This document shows, in pieces, positions 1-10,716 of a stretch of DNA of 64,000 nucleotides. The stretch's first letter is position 1. Each line of letters starts with the position of its first letter. Position numbers and translations under genes: made by a program. The stretch lies in NCBI GenBank assembly GCA_902784615.1, contig CACZVN010000005.1, positions 1 to 64,000 on the forward strand, read 5' to 3'. The notes beneath the pieces were generated by a model, which was not told where the DNA came from, ran no database searches, and saw nothing but the letters and a program-made list of their open reading frames with translations. Source of the DNA: an uncultured Prevotellaceae bacterium. Its GTDB lineage: Bacteria > Bacteroidota > Bacteroidia > Bacteroidales > Bacteroidaceae.

Positions 1-955
1 AGTACAGTTTGAGAGTCAGGAGCGCCGTATCAACCAGGTTCTTGCTGCTCTGAAGGAGAATGGCATCAACTCTATCGAGGAGGCCAACGAGATTTGTGAA
101 AAGGCAGGTGTAGATCCTTACCAGATGTGTGAGGAGACCCAGCTCATCTGCTTCGAGAATGCCAAGTGGGCATACGTTTGTGGTGCTGCCATCGCCATCA
201 AGAAGGGCGTAAAGACAGCCGCCGAGGCTGCTGAGGCCATCGGTATCGGTCTGCAGAGCTTCTGTATCCCCGGATCAGTGGCCGATGATCGTAAGGTAGG
301 TATCGGTCATGGTAACCTGGCTGCTCGTCTGCTCCGCGAGGAGACTGAGTGCTTTGCCTTCCTGGCTGGTCACGAGAGTTTCGCTGCTGCCGAGGGTGCC
401 ATCAAGATTGCTGAGATGGCCAACAAGGTGCGCCAGAAGCCCCTCCGCGTCATCCTGAACGGTCTTGGTAAGGACGCTGCCCAGATCATCAGCCGTATCA
501 ACGGTTTCACATACGTACAGACCAAGTTCGACTACTTCACGGGTGAGTTGAAGGTTGTCAAGGAGGTTCCTTATGGCAACAATCCCAGCCGTCTGAAGGT
601 GAAGTGCTATGGTGCTGACGATGTTCGTGAGGGTGTGGCTATCCTGTGGAAGGAGAACGTGGATGTCTCCATCACTGGTAACTCTACCAACCCCACTCGT
701 TTCCAGCACCCCGTAGCAGGTACTTATAAGAAGGAGCGCGTGCTCGCTGGCAAGCCCTACTTCTCAGTGGCTTCCGGTGGTGGTACAGGTCGTACCCTGC
801 ACCCGGATAACATGGCTGCAGGTCCTGCTTCTTACGGTATGACTGATACGCTGGGTCGTATGCACTCTGACGCTCAGTTCGCAGGTTCTTCTTCAGTGCC
901 TGCTCACGTAGAGATGATGGGCTTCCTCGGTATGGGTAACAACCCGATGGTGGGT
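1..955 (+). CDS. GGGtGRT-family protein, 5'-partial, abnormal 3' end
   Basis: The frame is open from base 2, so the start lies outside the window. About 318 residues match the conserved GGGtGRT family, whose biochemical function is not known to me. The name-giving motif GGGTGRT is at visible residues 259-265, followed by the family's Pro/Met-rich stretch ending NNPMVG near 955. In relatives I recall, a short Ala/Val-rich tail and a stop follow. Here the frame instead runs to 1279 through sequence that is the antisense of the Dabb gene, so the last roughly 15 native residues and the stop are missing. The real coding part is taken to end at about 955. Family identity is firm; the junction is either a deletion or an assembly error. 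Confidence 0.8.
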
Positions 956-1249
956 GTCGAGACAGGAACGCTGTACGGTGTAGGGGCGAACCTTACCGTT
1001 GGCGACGGCCACGTGGTCGGGGTGCTTGGCATAGCCCTTGAGGGCTTCTTCCGACTCGAGGGTGCTGTCGAGCATCACGTCTGCATTCGAGGAGGCCAGG
1101 CGACCGTCGATGTGTACTTTCACATCAAGCAGTCCGGGAACCTTGCCTACGAGTCCTTCCAAACCAGCCTTGATACCGGCCTTCACTTTTGCTTTCTCTT
1201 CTTCCGAGAGTTCTGGATTCAGTGTCCAGAGGATAATGTGCTTAACCAT
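956..1249 (-). CDS. Dabb (stress-responsive alpha/beta-barrel) domain protein, 3' end lost
   Basis: About 98 codons encode a single Dabb ferredoxin-like barrel: N-terminal MVKHIILWTL, an EEAL helix, then KHPDHVAVANGKVRPYTVQRSC. Members are small dimeric cytoplasmic proteins, mostly of unknown role in bacteria. It starts 23 nt after the stop of the RluA-type gene on the same strand and is probably cotranscribed with it. After residue 98 the family normally stops within a few codons. Here the frame continues antisense into the GGGtGRT gene until about 893, giving a non-native tail. The last few codons and the stop therefore seem to be missing at the junction near 955/956. Confidence 0.7.
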
Positions 1250-1272
1250 AACAGAATTGTTTTAAAGGGTTA

Positions 1273-2637
1273 TTATTGATAAGGAAAAATATTTCCGAAA
1301 GGATAGGGTAGTTCGAAGTGCATCCGCTTACCCGTCGTGGGGTGTATAAGGGTGATAGCCTGCGCCTGGAGATACAGACGGTCAGCCTTCTTGCCGTATA
1401 ACTCATCACCCAAGATAGGACAGCCGAGACCCTCGGGATGGGCGCAGTGCATGCGAAGCTGATGAGTCCTTCCTGTGTGCGGCCAGAGGGCAAGGAGGGA
1501 CACAGGGGGACGGCCATCCCCCTGTTCTGATTTTGTCAACACCCGATACTCGGTGATAGCACGCTTACCATGCTCATGATCGACGATCTGACGCGGACGG
1601 TTCATGGGGTCAGGGAGGAGAGGCAGATCGATAGTATTGTGCTCTTTGGAGGGCGCTCCTTCTACGATCGCGAGGTATTTCTTCTTGACGGAGCGGCTGG
1701 CGAACTGTTCTTGTAATGCCAGATAGGCTTCCTTCGTCTTGGCGACGACGATTAAGCCGGAGGTACCCATGTCGAGCCGATGCACGATCATGGCACCAGC
1801 CCATCGCTCTTGAGCCCAGGTGGCTACGGAATAGTCTTCCGTCTTGCCTGGCGCGCTCAGCATCCCTGCGGGCTTGTTGAGCACTGCCATCACCTCGTCT
1901 TCATAGACGATCTCAGGCGTGAGATGGGGGAAGCCCGCCTCCTCGGGATTGGGATCGACATCAAGACCTTGTAGCATCCACGTGAGCACGGGCTTGCACT
2001 TGCCGCGACAGGCGGGGTAGAACTGCTCGTGATGACGGATCTCGCTCTTTGGCGACTCACCCCACCAGAACTCAGCCATGCAGACGGGTTTCAGATGGTG
2101 CTGATAGGCATACTGCAATAGTTTGGGTGCACAACAGTCACCCGTACCGCCTGGAGGGAGTGGGAATTTCTGACGGATGCGTGGTGAACAGTGATAGTCC
2201 TGCCACACCTCGACGAGGTCTTTCGTCTCGCCCCGTGCATTCAAGAATCGGTATTGGTGGAAGAGCCAGAGTTGGAGATCCTGCGACATTTGTTTGTGGC
2301 TCGGGGATTGCAAATCTCCTCGAACCATCTGGGAGATCTCACGCTCACGGATCTTGAAATAGCCGTCGGGCTGTTGGGCATCAAAAACAGGCGGCACGAA
2401 ATAGTCCCAGTCGTTGCGGCCCTCTAACAAACCTGAGTAAGCGGCAAGGAAAGCGAGGCCCTCTGCAGGTTCCACCACCAGCACACCGAACATCTTTCCC
2501 TCTGTGAGATTCATCCTGGATAATTCCCGTTTCACCTCTTCCGCTGCCAACAGACAGAGCGGATGGGGCTCATAGCAGAACGGATAAGTAAACCGCTCTG
2601 GCTTGGCGATATCAGTATGGAGAGGGTGAATTATCAC
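1273..2637 (-). CDS. RluA-family pseudouridine synthase with N-terminal extension
   Basis: A 454-residue protein that isomerises uridine to pseudouridine in rRNA or tRNA. The catalytic domain fills the C-terminal half: the HRLD motif at 286-289 carries the catalytic Asp289, followed by GTSGL and the PHTGRTHQLR motif. The first 240 residues are the long Bacteroidota-type extension with clustered cysteines (DCC near 168, CRGKC near 210), which could bind metal. The start is GTG at 2637, which lies inside a 7-bp tandem repeat after pdxY. An extra loop (GDGRPPV) is encoded by a 24-bp perfect hairpin at 1502-1525. Order pdxY - this gene - Dabb suggests one transcript. The exact RNA target cannot be told from sequence. 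Confidence 0.9.
   Translation of the reverse strand: MIIHPLHTDIAKPERFTYPFCYEPHPLCLLAAEEVKRELSRMNLTEGKMFGVLVVEPAEGLAFLAAYSGLLEGRNDWDYFVPPVFDAQQPDGYFKIREREISQMVRGDLQSPSHKQMSQDLQLWLFHQYRFLNARGETKDLVEVWQDYHCSPRIRQKFPLPPGGTGDCCAPKLLQYAYQHHLKPVCMAEFWWGESPKSEIRHHEQFYPACRGKCKPVLTWMLQGLDVDPNPEEAGFPHLTPEIVYEDEVMAVLNKPAGMLSAPGKTEDYSVATWAQERWAGAMIVHRLDMGTSGLIVVAKTKEAYLALQEQFASRSVKKKYLAIVEGAPSKEHNTIDLPLLPDPMNRPRQIVDHEHGKRAITEYRVLTKSEQGDGRPPVSLLALWPHTGRTHQLRMHCAHPEGLGCPILGDELYGKKADRLYLQAQAITLIHPTTGKRMHFELPYPFGNIFPYQ
1502..1525. repeat. Perfect hairpin inside the RluA-type gene
   Basis: Arms ACAGGGGGA (1502-1510) and TCCCCCTGT (1517-1525) surround the 6-nt loop CGGCCA. The hairpin lies in coding sequence and encodes an extra Gly/Pro-rich loop just before the PHTGRTH motif. 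The GGGGGACGG core resembles the GGGGACGG core of the two 31-bp repeats at 5445 and 19032, so it may be a related inserted element. Confidence 0.5.
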
Positions 2638-2661
2638 TTTTCACTCTTCACTTTTCACTTC
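2634..2661. repeat. 4 x 7-bp tandem repeat (TCACTTT units)
   Basis: Four direct heptamers, TCACTTT, TCACTCT, TCACTTT and TCACTTC, sit between pdxY and the RluA-type gene. The pdxY stop codon (2660-2662) and the GTG start of the downstream gene (2637) are both formed by the repeat. It is one of three 4 x 7-bp repeats in the window whose units contain TTCA in one orientation. Confidence 0.85.
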
Positions 2662-3472
2662 ATAGCAGATCGAGACATTTCTCCACAGGGATACCACGGT
2701 TCTTGTCATCGGTATCCTTATAGCGCTCGATCATGCGGAACACGGTGTCCATGGCCGTACGGGTGCTGGTGCGGAGACTTTCCCCATTGAGTAGGTGGCC
2801 GATGAGCACGGCCGAGAAGATATCACCCGTACCGTGGAAAAGACCAGGAATCTCGTGATACTCCAGATGGAAATAACTGTCGTTGCAGTGGTTGTAGCCC
2901 GCCACAGCGTTCTGTCCGTCGATCTTACAACTGGTGATGAGGGCCGACTTCGTACCAATCTTACGCAGTCTGTCGAGCAGGTCACCTGCCTCCTCCCATG
3001 AGATACCTTCCATCTTGATGGGGGTGTTCGTCAGGTAGCAGGCCTCGGTATAGTTGGGGAAGGTAAGATGAGCCACGGAGACCATCTCACGCATCAGTTC
3101 CACCTGACGCTCCGTCATACCGTTATAGAGCCGTCCGCCGTCGCCGAGGATGGGATCCACGAAGACGGTTGTGCTCTGCTCTCCCTGTTCCTTGCAGTAG
3201 CCAGCCACGAGTTTGGCCTGTTCCTCACTGAACATCAGACCCGTACAGACAGCATCGAACGAGAAACCGAGTTGTTTCCATACGGGCAGTGTGCCACGAA
3301 TATAGTCCGTCGTGTCCTGGATGTTGAACTTCCCGTAGTCGAGCGTGTTCGACACCAAGGCCGTCGGCAGACTGTAAGTGGGAATACCGAGGTAGGAGAG
3401 GATCGGCAGCATAGCGCCCATGCCCACTTTGCCGTAGCCTACGACATCATTGATCAGTAATATCTGTTTCAT
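2660..3472 (-). CDS. pdxY: Pyridoxal/pyridoxamine kinase (PdxY-like)
   Basis: A 270-residue ribokinase-fold kinase that phosphorylates B6 vitamers for pyridoxal phosphate salvage. It begins MKQILLINDVVGYGKVGM, typical of the family, and has the C-terminal anion-hole/catalytic motif GTGDIFSAVLIG near residue 225. I chose ATG at 3472 rather than an upstream ATG at 3508, because the -7 promoter element (3481-3488) lies between them. This leaves a leader of only a few nucleotides. It is first in a minus-strand unit with the RluA-type and Dabb genes, and divergent from the helicase gene. Pyridoxal versus pyridoxamine preference cannot be judged. Confidence 0.85.
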   Translation of the reverse strand: MKQILLINDVVGYGKVGMGAMLPILSYLGIPTYSLPTALVSNTLDYGKFNIQDTTDYIRGTLPVWKQLGFSFDAVCTGLMFSEEQAKLVAGYCKEQGEQSTTVFVDPILGDGGRLYNGMTERQVELMREMVSVAHLTFPNYTEACYLTNTPIKMEGISWEEAGDLLDRLRKIGTKSALITSCKIDGQNAVAGYNHCNDSYFHLEYHEIPGLFHGTGDIFSAVLIGHLLNGESLRTSTRTAMDTVFRMIERYKDTDDKNRGIPVEKCLDLL

Positions 3473-3480
3473 TTCGGGTG

Positions 3481-3488
3481 CAAAGGTA
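3481..3488 (-). promoter_or_regulatory. -7 promoter element of pdxY
   Basis: On the minus strand this reads TACCTTTG, a perfect match to the Bacteroidota -7 consensus TAnnTTTG. It lies 8 nt upstream of the ATG at 3472, implying a nearly leaderless mRNA. Confidence 0.75.
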
Positions 3489-3496
3489 CGAAATAA

Positions 3497-3524
3497 TTCA
3501 TAATTCACAATTCATAATTCATAA
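3497..3524. repeat. 4 x 7-bp tandem repeat (TTCATAA units)
   Basis: Four direct heptamers TTCATAA, TTCACAA, TTCATAA, TTCATAA fill the space between the two divergent -7 elements of pdxY and the helicase gene, so they occupy the upstream promoter region of both. Confidence 0.85.
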
Positions 3525-3532
3525 TTATTTCG

Positions 3533-3540
3533 TATCTTTG
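3533..3540 (+). promoter_or_regulatory. -7 promoter element of the helicase gene
   Basis: TATCTTTG matches TAnnTTTG and ends 10 nt before the ATG at 3551, again giving a very short leader. It is back-to-back with the pdxY promoter. Confidence 0.75.
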
Positions 3541-3550
3541 CAGTCAACTT

Positions 3551-5446
3551 ATGGGAAATCAACAATCATCGCCGATTTTGGCACTCCAACAACAGCGGCT
3601 GTTGCTCCAGATGGAATATGCCGCCGAGAAAGAGGCCTTCCGCAAGCAGACCGAGGAGATGGGACTGCAGCGGAAGGTGAAGCGCGGTGATGCCTGGTTT
3701 CCCCTGAAGATGGGGAAGAGTTACTATAACTCCCTGAACCAACTCGTGGTGGAGGTGTTCCGTCAGGGTGACGATGACGAGATAGAACATAACTTTGAGT
3801 TCGGACGTCCTGTGGCGTTCTTCAGGATCGATGGCAAGGATAAGATCAAGTATTTCAATTTCACGGGCACTGTCAGTTATGTCGATGGCGACAGGATGGT
3901 GGTGGCCGTGCCTGACAACGGCCAACTGATCGATGTGCAGAGTGCTGAGCAGGTGGGCGTCCAACTTTTCTTCGATGAGACGAGTTATAAGACGATGTTC
4001 GATGCCCTCGACCGTGTGATCAAGGCTAAGGGACGGTTAGGCTATCTGAGGGATCTTTTCTATTCCCATCAGAAGGCGGAGACCTTCAGTTTCGCGCCCC
4101 TCCATTTCCCCTATCTGAATCCCACGCAGGAGGAGGCCGTGAACAAGGTGCTCTGGGCAAAGGATGTGGCGATTGTACACGGCCCTCCGGGAACGGGAAA
4201 GACCACCACCCTCGTGGAGGCCATCTACGAGACACTGCGTCGCGAAAACCAGGTGCTCGTCTGTGCGCAGAGTAACATGGCTGTCGATTGGATCTCCGAG
4301 AAACTCGTCGATCGTGGTGTCAATGTATTAAGAATAGGTAATCCCACGCGCGTGAATGATAAGATGCTCTCGTTTACCTATGAGCGTCGCTTCGAGGCCC
4401 ATCCTGACTATGATCAGTTGTGGGCTATCCGTAAGGCTATCCGCGAACTGCGTGGCCATCGGAAGCGTGGTGACGAGCGATACCACCAGAAGTTAGAACG
4501 GCTGAAGGAGCGTGCCACTGAATTAGAGGTACGCATCAATGCCCAACTCTTTGGTGAGGCGCGGGTGATCGCCTGTACGTTGGTGGGATCGGCTAACCGT
4601 CTGCTCGATGGACAGAAGTTCGGCACGTTGTTTATCGATGAGGCTGCCCAGGCACTTGAGGCTGCCTGTTGGATTCCGATAAGGAAGGTATCGCGGGTGA
4701 TACTCGCTGGTGACCATTGTCAGTTGCCACCGACGGTGAAGAGTTTCGCCGCCCTGAAGGCTGGACTGGGCAAGACTCTCATGGAGCGTATCGTGGAGAA
4801 CAAGCCCGAGGTGGTGACGTTGTTGAAGGTGCAATACCGTATGAACGAGGAGATCATGCGTTTTTCGTCCGATTGGTTCTATGGCAATCAGGTGGAGAGT
4901 GCACCAGAGGTGAAATACCGCTCCATCCTCGACCTTGATATCCCTATGACGTGGATAGATACCTCGGAGTTTGAACTGCCCGAAGACGGCAGCCTGACTT
5001 TCAAGGAGGAATTCGTGGGAGAATCGTTTGGCCGCATCAACAAGGCTGAGGCCGAACTCACATTATTGGCCTTGGAGAACTATTTCAAGAAGATCGGCAA
5101 GGAGCGCATTCTGGATGAGCGCATCGACGTAGGCATCATCTCTCCCTACCGTGCCCAGGTACAATATCTGCGCCGTCAGTTGAAGAAGAAAGAGTGGGTG
5201 AAGCCTTTCCGTCACCTCATCAGCGTGAATACCGTCGATGGTTTTCAGGGTCAGGAGCGTGATATCATCCTCATCTCACTGGTGCGTGCCAACGACGAGG
5301 GACAGATCGGTTTCCTCCGTGACCTGCGCCGTATGAACGTCGCCATCACCCGTGCCCGTATGAAACTGATCATCCTTGGCGATGCCTCCACAATGACCCG
5401 CCATCCCTTCTACAAAAAACTCTACGATTACATCGAAGCCCTGTAA
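3551..5446 (+). CDS. SF1B (Upf1/IGHMBP2-like) DNA/RNA helicase
   Basis: A 631-residue cytoplasmic helicase. Residues 30-190 form the N-terminal beta-barrel region. Walker A GPPGTGKT is at 211-218, Walker B DEAA at 363-366, then GDHCQLPP (motif III), QYRMNEEI (motif IV) and the C-terminal VDGFQGQERD and NVAITRAR motifs (V and VI). This motif order is the Upf1-like family, which unwinds nucleic acid 5' to 3' using ATP. Its specific role in Bacteroidota is unknown to me. Standalone gene, convergent with the nonulosonate operon. The start could be slightly downstream given the short distance to the -7 element. Confidence 0.9.
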   Translation: MGNQQSSPILALQQQRLLLQMEYAAEKEAFRKQTEEMGLQRKVKRGDAWFPLKMGKSYYNSLNQLVVEVFRQGDDDEIEHNFEFGRPVAFFRIDGKDKIKYFNFTGTVSYVDGDRMVVAVPDNGQLIDVQSAEQVGVQLFFDETSYKTMFDALDRVIKAKGRLGYLRDLFYSHQKAETFSFAPLHFPYLNPTQEEAVNKVLWAKDVAIVHGPPGTGKTTTLVEAIYETLRRENQVLVCAQSNMAVDWISEKLVDRGVNVLRIGNPTRVNDKMLSFTYERRFEAHPDYDQLWAIRKAIRELRGHRKRGDERYHQKLERLKERATELEVRINAQLFGEARVIACTLVGSANRLLDGQKFGTLFIDEAAQALEAACWIPIRKVSRVILAGDHCQLPPTVKSFAALKAGLGKTLMERIVENKPEVVTLLKVQYRMNEEIMRFSSDWFYGNQVESAPEVKYRSILDLDIPMTWIDTSEFELPEDGSLTFKEEFVGESFGRINKAEAELTLLALENYFKKIGKERILDERIDVGIISPYRAQVQYLRRQLKKKEWVKPFRHLISVNTVDGFQGQERDIILISLVRANDEGQIGFLRDLRRMNVAITRARMKLIILGDASTMTRHPFYKKLYDYIEAL

Positions 5447-5475
5447 ACTCACAGAGAACCGTCCCCAATGAGTTC
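5445..5475 (-). repeat. 31-bp inverted-arm repeat, copy 1
   Basis: Read on the minus strand it is GAACTCA, TT, GGGGACGGTTCTC, T, GTGAGTTT. AACTCA and TGAGTT are complementary arms. It matches copy 2 (19032-19062) at 28 of 31 positions. It sits between two convergent genes and supplies the last codons and TGA stop of the DUF4910 gene (C-terminus GDGSL). Confidence 0.75.
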
Positions 5476-6732
5476 GGCCAGTTTGTTCTTGATATCTATC
5501 AGAATGTCGATGGGAACATTGATGATATTGCTGATATCTATCAGGTCGTGCGAACCGTCGGCGTAGGCGGTGAAGTCTCTGATAACATTCACGCTGTCGT
5601 GTGATCCCCGGTAACTGATGGTGGGGTAGAGGCCCCGTTTGCCCAGTTGAGGCTCACACTGGCAGGTCATGGTGTAGTGGTAGTTGTTCTCCAGCGCCAT
5701 GATTACCTTCACCATTACGTCATAAGCACCCTGAAGGCCCTCAGGCGATATAAGGTCCATATTGTCTGCTGAGGTGTGGTACTCGGGATACTTGGTGTAT
5801 AGGCTACGGCAGAATCCGCACACGGGCAGGTTAACACCCGCAGAACCATACTGCCGCTCATCCGATCCCCTGTCGAGGAAGGAATACTTCTTATACTCTG
5901 GGAAATGGAACTTAAGCACATTCTGCATGACCCTATCTGTCAGGGTGTCACCGTATTTCGTGGCGAGATAGGAGTAGGTCCTGTCGTCGCCCACGCAACT
6001 CAGTACGAAGCCAGCCTTGACATGCTTCAGGAGCGCATCTATGTTCCTGCTGATATAAGTGATGGCACCGATGGTCTCAGGATTGATGACGAAACGGTAG
6101 GTATAGCGACGGTCCTTCATCTGCAGGACGTACTTCATCAGTTCCGTCAGAACCACAGGCCCCGACAGATCATCATTGGCCATCGAGGGATGACACAGGT
6201 AGGAAGAGAACAAAATCTCGTCATCCGTCTGTCCTGGGACGATGAGTTCGCCGTAGGTCAGACTACCGTCTTCGAGTGTACTGTCTATCACCACGTGGTA
6301 TTCTTCGTCCGTCAGCGTCTGCTTCTGGTTCTCAGTCATGCAGAATCCCCAACGCTCCTTGTAATAAGAGGTGACGTAGGGAATCCAGTCTGGTTGGTCT
6401 GGCATGGTATAGACATGTTCCAGCAACTCCTCACGACTGACGACCTTGTCGATGGGCAGCGAATAACCCACGATGTGCAGGTTGGAGTCCTTGAAGTCGA
6501 TCACCTTGTCGCCGTTCAGTCTGTAGATACCCCCGCCACGGATATTCCACTCCTTGGGAACGGTCCAGTCGAAGACCGTCGTACCCGTAGGCACCTCATA
6601 GACCTGGATCTCAGGCACCGCCTCACGGAGCATCTCCAACGACTCCCTGAAACCGTTGCCTGTGATACTGCGACAGATGGGGAACATCTTCGCCGCCAGT
6701 TGATACATCGTCTTTCCGTTTTCTGCTCCCAT
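5449..6732 (-). CDS. DUF4910/DUF2172 aminopeptidase-like protein
   Basis: A 427-residue protein of the M28-like metallopeptidase fold. Metal-ligand-type motifs are visible: HPSMANDDLSG (His181, Asp187, Asp188) and YHTSADN near residue 325. The C-terminal 70 residues look like the winged-helix domain usual in this family. No signal peptide, so cytoplasmic. It is the last gene of the nonulosonate operon, 2 nt after the SDR gene. Such proteins often occur in surface-sugar gene clusters, but their reaction is not known to me. An amide hydrolase or amidation role on the sugar is only a guess from context. Confidence 0.8.
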   Translation of the reverse strand: MGAENGKTMYQLAAKMFPICRSITGNGFRESLEMLREAVPEIQVYEVPTGTTVFDWTVPKEWNIRGGGIYRLNGDKVIDFKDSNLHIVGYSLPIDKVVSREELLEHVYTMPDQPDWIPYVTSYYKERWGFCMTENQKQTLTDEEYHVVIDSTLEDGSLTYGELIVPGQTDDEILFSSYLCHPSMANDDLSGPVVLTELMKYVLQMKDRRYTYRFVINPETIGAITYISRNIDALLKHVKAGFVLSCVGDDRTYSYLATKYGDTLTDRVMQNVLKFHFPEYKKYSFLDRGSDERQYGSAGVNLPVCGFCRSLYTKYPEYHTSADNMDLISPEGLQGAYDVMVKVIMALENNYHYTMTCQCEPQLGKRGLYPTISYRGSHDSVNVIRDFTAYADGSHDLIDISNIINVPIDILIDIKNKLAELIGDGSL

Positions 6733-6734
6733 GC

Positions 6735-7517
6735 TTACCAGGCTGTTTGTCCGCCGTCGATCATGATATTCACACCCGTCACGTATTTCGAGGCCTCTGA
6801 GGAGAGGAAGATCATGGCACCCACCAGATCATCGGGATAACCGATTCTGCCGAGCATCGTCTTATAGGCCAGTCTGTCCTTAAACAATTTATTCTCCTGC
6901 ACATTCTCGTGGGGGAAGGAACCCGGACTGACGCTGTTGGCGCGGATATTGTATTTTGCCAGATACGAGGCACAATATTTCGTCAACTCCACCGTGGCAG
7001 CCTTGCCAGCACCATAGTTGGGTGTGCTGTTGAAGGGTGTGTCGAAATAGGTTCTGGGATCAGGAGCACCCACGGCATACAGCGATCCGATGTTCACGAT
7101 GCTGCCGCTCTTGCTCTTCTTCATATAGGGGATGATCTCGCGGATGGTACGGAAGGTATAGCCGATCGTACCGTCGATGCCCTTCTGCCAATAGGCGTCG
7201 TCCATCGTCTCCACATCCGTCATCACCCCAGCGCCAAGGTTGGCAGCCATGGTGATGAGGTTGTCGATGACACCTGTCTCACCTGCTGCCTGTTTCAGGG
7301 CGGCCTTGATGGCCTCCGTGTCGCCTAAGTCGCAGGAAATATAGTGGATGCGCGAGGGTTCGCTGATATCCTCGATCTCACTGATCTTGTAGTCGATGAC
7401 ATAGACATCGGCACCGTAGTCAACCATGCCTTTGACAATCTCACGGCCCAGATAACCGCAGCCTCCTGTGATCACCGCCTTCCGTCCTTCGAGGGAAAAC
7501 ATATTCTTATAATCCAT
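6735..7517 (-). CDS. Short-chain dehydrogenase/reductase (PtmA-like)
   Basis: A 260-residue classical SDR. The Rossmann motif TGGCGYLG is at 17-24, the catalytic triad is Ser145, Tyr168 and Lys172 (YxxxK), and the C-terminal DGGQTAW is typical. It uses NAD(P) to oxidise or reduce a hydroxyl or keto group. It lies 12 nt after the Gfo/Idh gene and 2 nt before the DUF4910 gene. An SDR plus a Gfo/Idh protein next to a nonulosonate cytidylyltransferase recalls PtmA and PtmF of the Campylobacter legionaminate locus, so a role in making the precursor sugar is plausible. Substrate not determined. Confidence 0.82.
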   Translation of the reverse strand: MDYKNMFSLEGRKAVITGGCGYLGREIVKGMVDYGADVYVIDYKISEIEDISEPSRIHYISCDLGDTEAIKAALKQAAGETGVIDNLITMAANLGAGVMTDVETMDDAYWQKGIDGTIGYTFRTIREIIPYMKKSKSGSIVNIGSLYAVGAPDPRTYFDTPFNSTPNYGAGKAATVELTKYCASYLAKYNIRANSVSPGSFPHENVQENKLFKDRLAYKTMLGRIGYPDDLVGAMIFLSSEASKYVTGVNIMIDGGQTAW

Positions 7518-7529
7518 CGTCGTATATTT

Positions 7530-8468
7530 TTAAATTAAACCTTTCGTAATTCTCAGTGTCTCGTAAGCCGCCTCAGGGGTGTTGATGTTCTCCATCTTAC
7601 CCTTCGACAGATAGAGGTCCAGGAAGTAGGCCATCTCGTCCTGATAGAAATGGTCGTCAGCCCCGTAGTGCTCCACCTCTTCCTTGACTTTCAGTTCACA
7701 ACTCTGTTTGTTGAAATCCACCACCACGACATCGTCCTCGGCATAGAGTTCCGTCTGACGGTTCCTCACCCGGCCGAAATAGTCTAAGTGCATCTCCACC
7801 ACCTTGTCACTGTATTCGAAGATATAGGTGGCCAGGTCACAGGCGTCCATCTCCAGATGCGAGAACTTCCCTGCCACACGGTGCACCTTCTGAGGCTTAC
7901 CGAAGAGGTAGATCATATAGTCGATCTCGTGCAACAGATCCACATCCACACCACCGCCCCTGTCGTTGAAACAGCGGAAACTCTTGCGGTAGTCCCTGCC
8001 TGGCTGCCAGGTGGGCATATAACTAGAGAAGATAATCCTGGCGGAATACACGCGATGGCTATCCACACAGGCCTTCAGTTTCTGCACATATTTCGTGAAG
8101 CGGATGGGACAGGCCACGTAATACACATCCTCCTCCCTCTTGGGGCGTACGGCCTCAATGGGATAGTCGAGCGTGTCGAAGACAGGCTTCTCGATGAACA
8201 TCGAGTCGCAGATGTCGCGATACTTCATGATATTGTCGTAGTGCGTCTTCGTCTCGTCCGTCACAAACAGGATGTCGTAGTGACTGTCCAGATCGGCGTC
8301 GCTTCTGACCTCGCGCCTGATCTTCTCGGCGATAGCCTCAGGCAGTACCCTGTCGCTGTATCTCACGGCATCGATCTCCAAGGGGATGCCCCTGCTTTGG
8401 CAGAGTTCCGTGAAGTTGGTGATATGACGGGAACCTATCGAGCCCGTGGCTGTGAATAATACCTTCAT
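7530..8468 (-). CDS. Gfo/Idh/MocA-family oxidoreductase (PtmF-like)
   Basis: A 312-residue NAD(P)-dependent sugar oxidoreductase. The N-terminal GSIGSRH motif is the dinucleotide-binding loop, and the EKP motif (IEKPVF, near 133-138) is the family signature. DVDLLHEIDYMIYLFG carries the conserved Asp-His region of the C-terminal domain. It sits 4 nt downstream of the cytidylyltransferase gene and 12 nt upstream of the SDR, so it is a middle gene of the nonulosonate operon. Likely cytoplasmic and acting on a nucleotide- or phospho-sugar precursor; the exact step is inferred only from context. Confidence 0.82.
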   Translation of the reverse strand: MKVLFTATGSIGSRHITNFTELCQSRGIPLEIDAVRYSDRVLPEAIAEKIRREVRSDADLDSHYDILFVTDETKTHYDNIMKYRDICDSMFIEKPVFDTLDYPIEAVRPKREEDVYYVACPIRFTKYVQKLKACVDSHRVYSARIIFSSYMPTWQPGRDYRKSFRCFNDRGGGVDVDLLHEIDYMIYLFGKPQKVHRVAGKFSHLEMDACDLATYIFEYSDKVVEMHLDYFGRVRNRQTELYAEDDVVVVDFNKQSCELKVKEEVEHYGADDHFYQDEMAYFLDLYLSKGKMENINTPEAAYETLRITKGLI

Positions 8469-8472
8469 GCGA

Positions 8473-10693
<2,221 letters not shown>

Positions 10694-10716
10694 AAACCTC
10701 TTTATAAATATGGCTG

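Noticed and set aside
956..1279. Treating the GGGtGRT gene as a true 427-residue fusion protein
   Set aside because: The C-terminal part is just the antisense of the Dabb gene, so it is not a native domain.
3495..3526. CRISPR array from the short repeats near pdxY or in GH95
   Set aside because: Units are 7 bp with no spacers.
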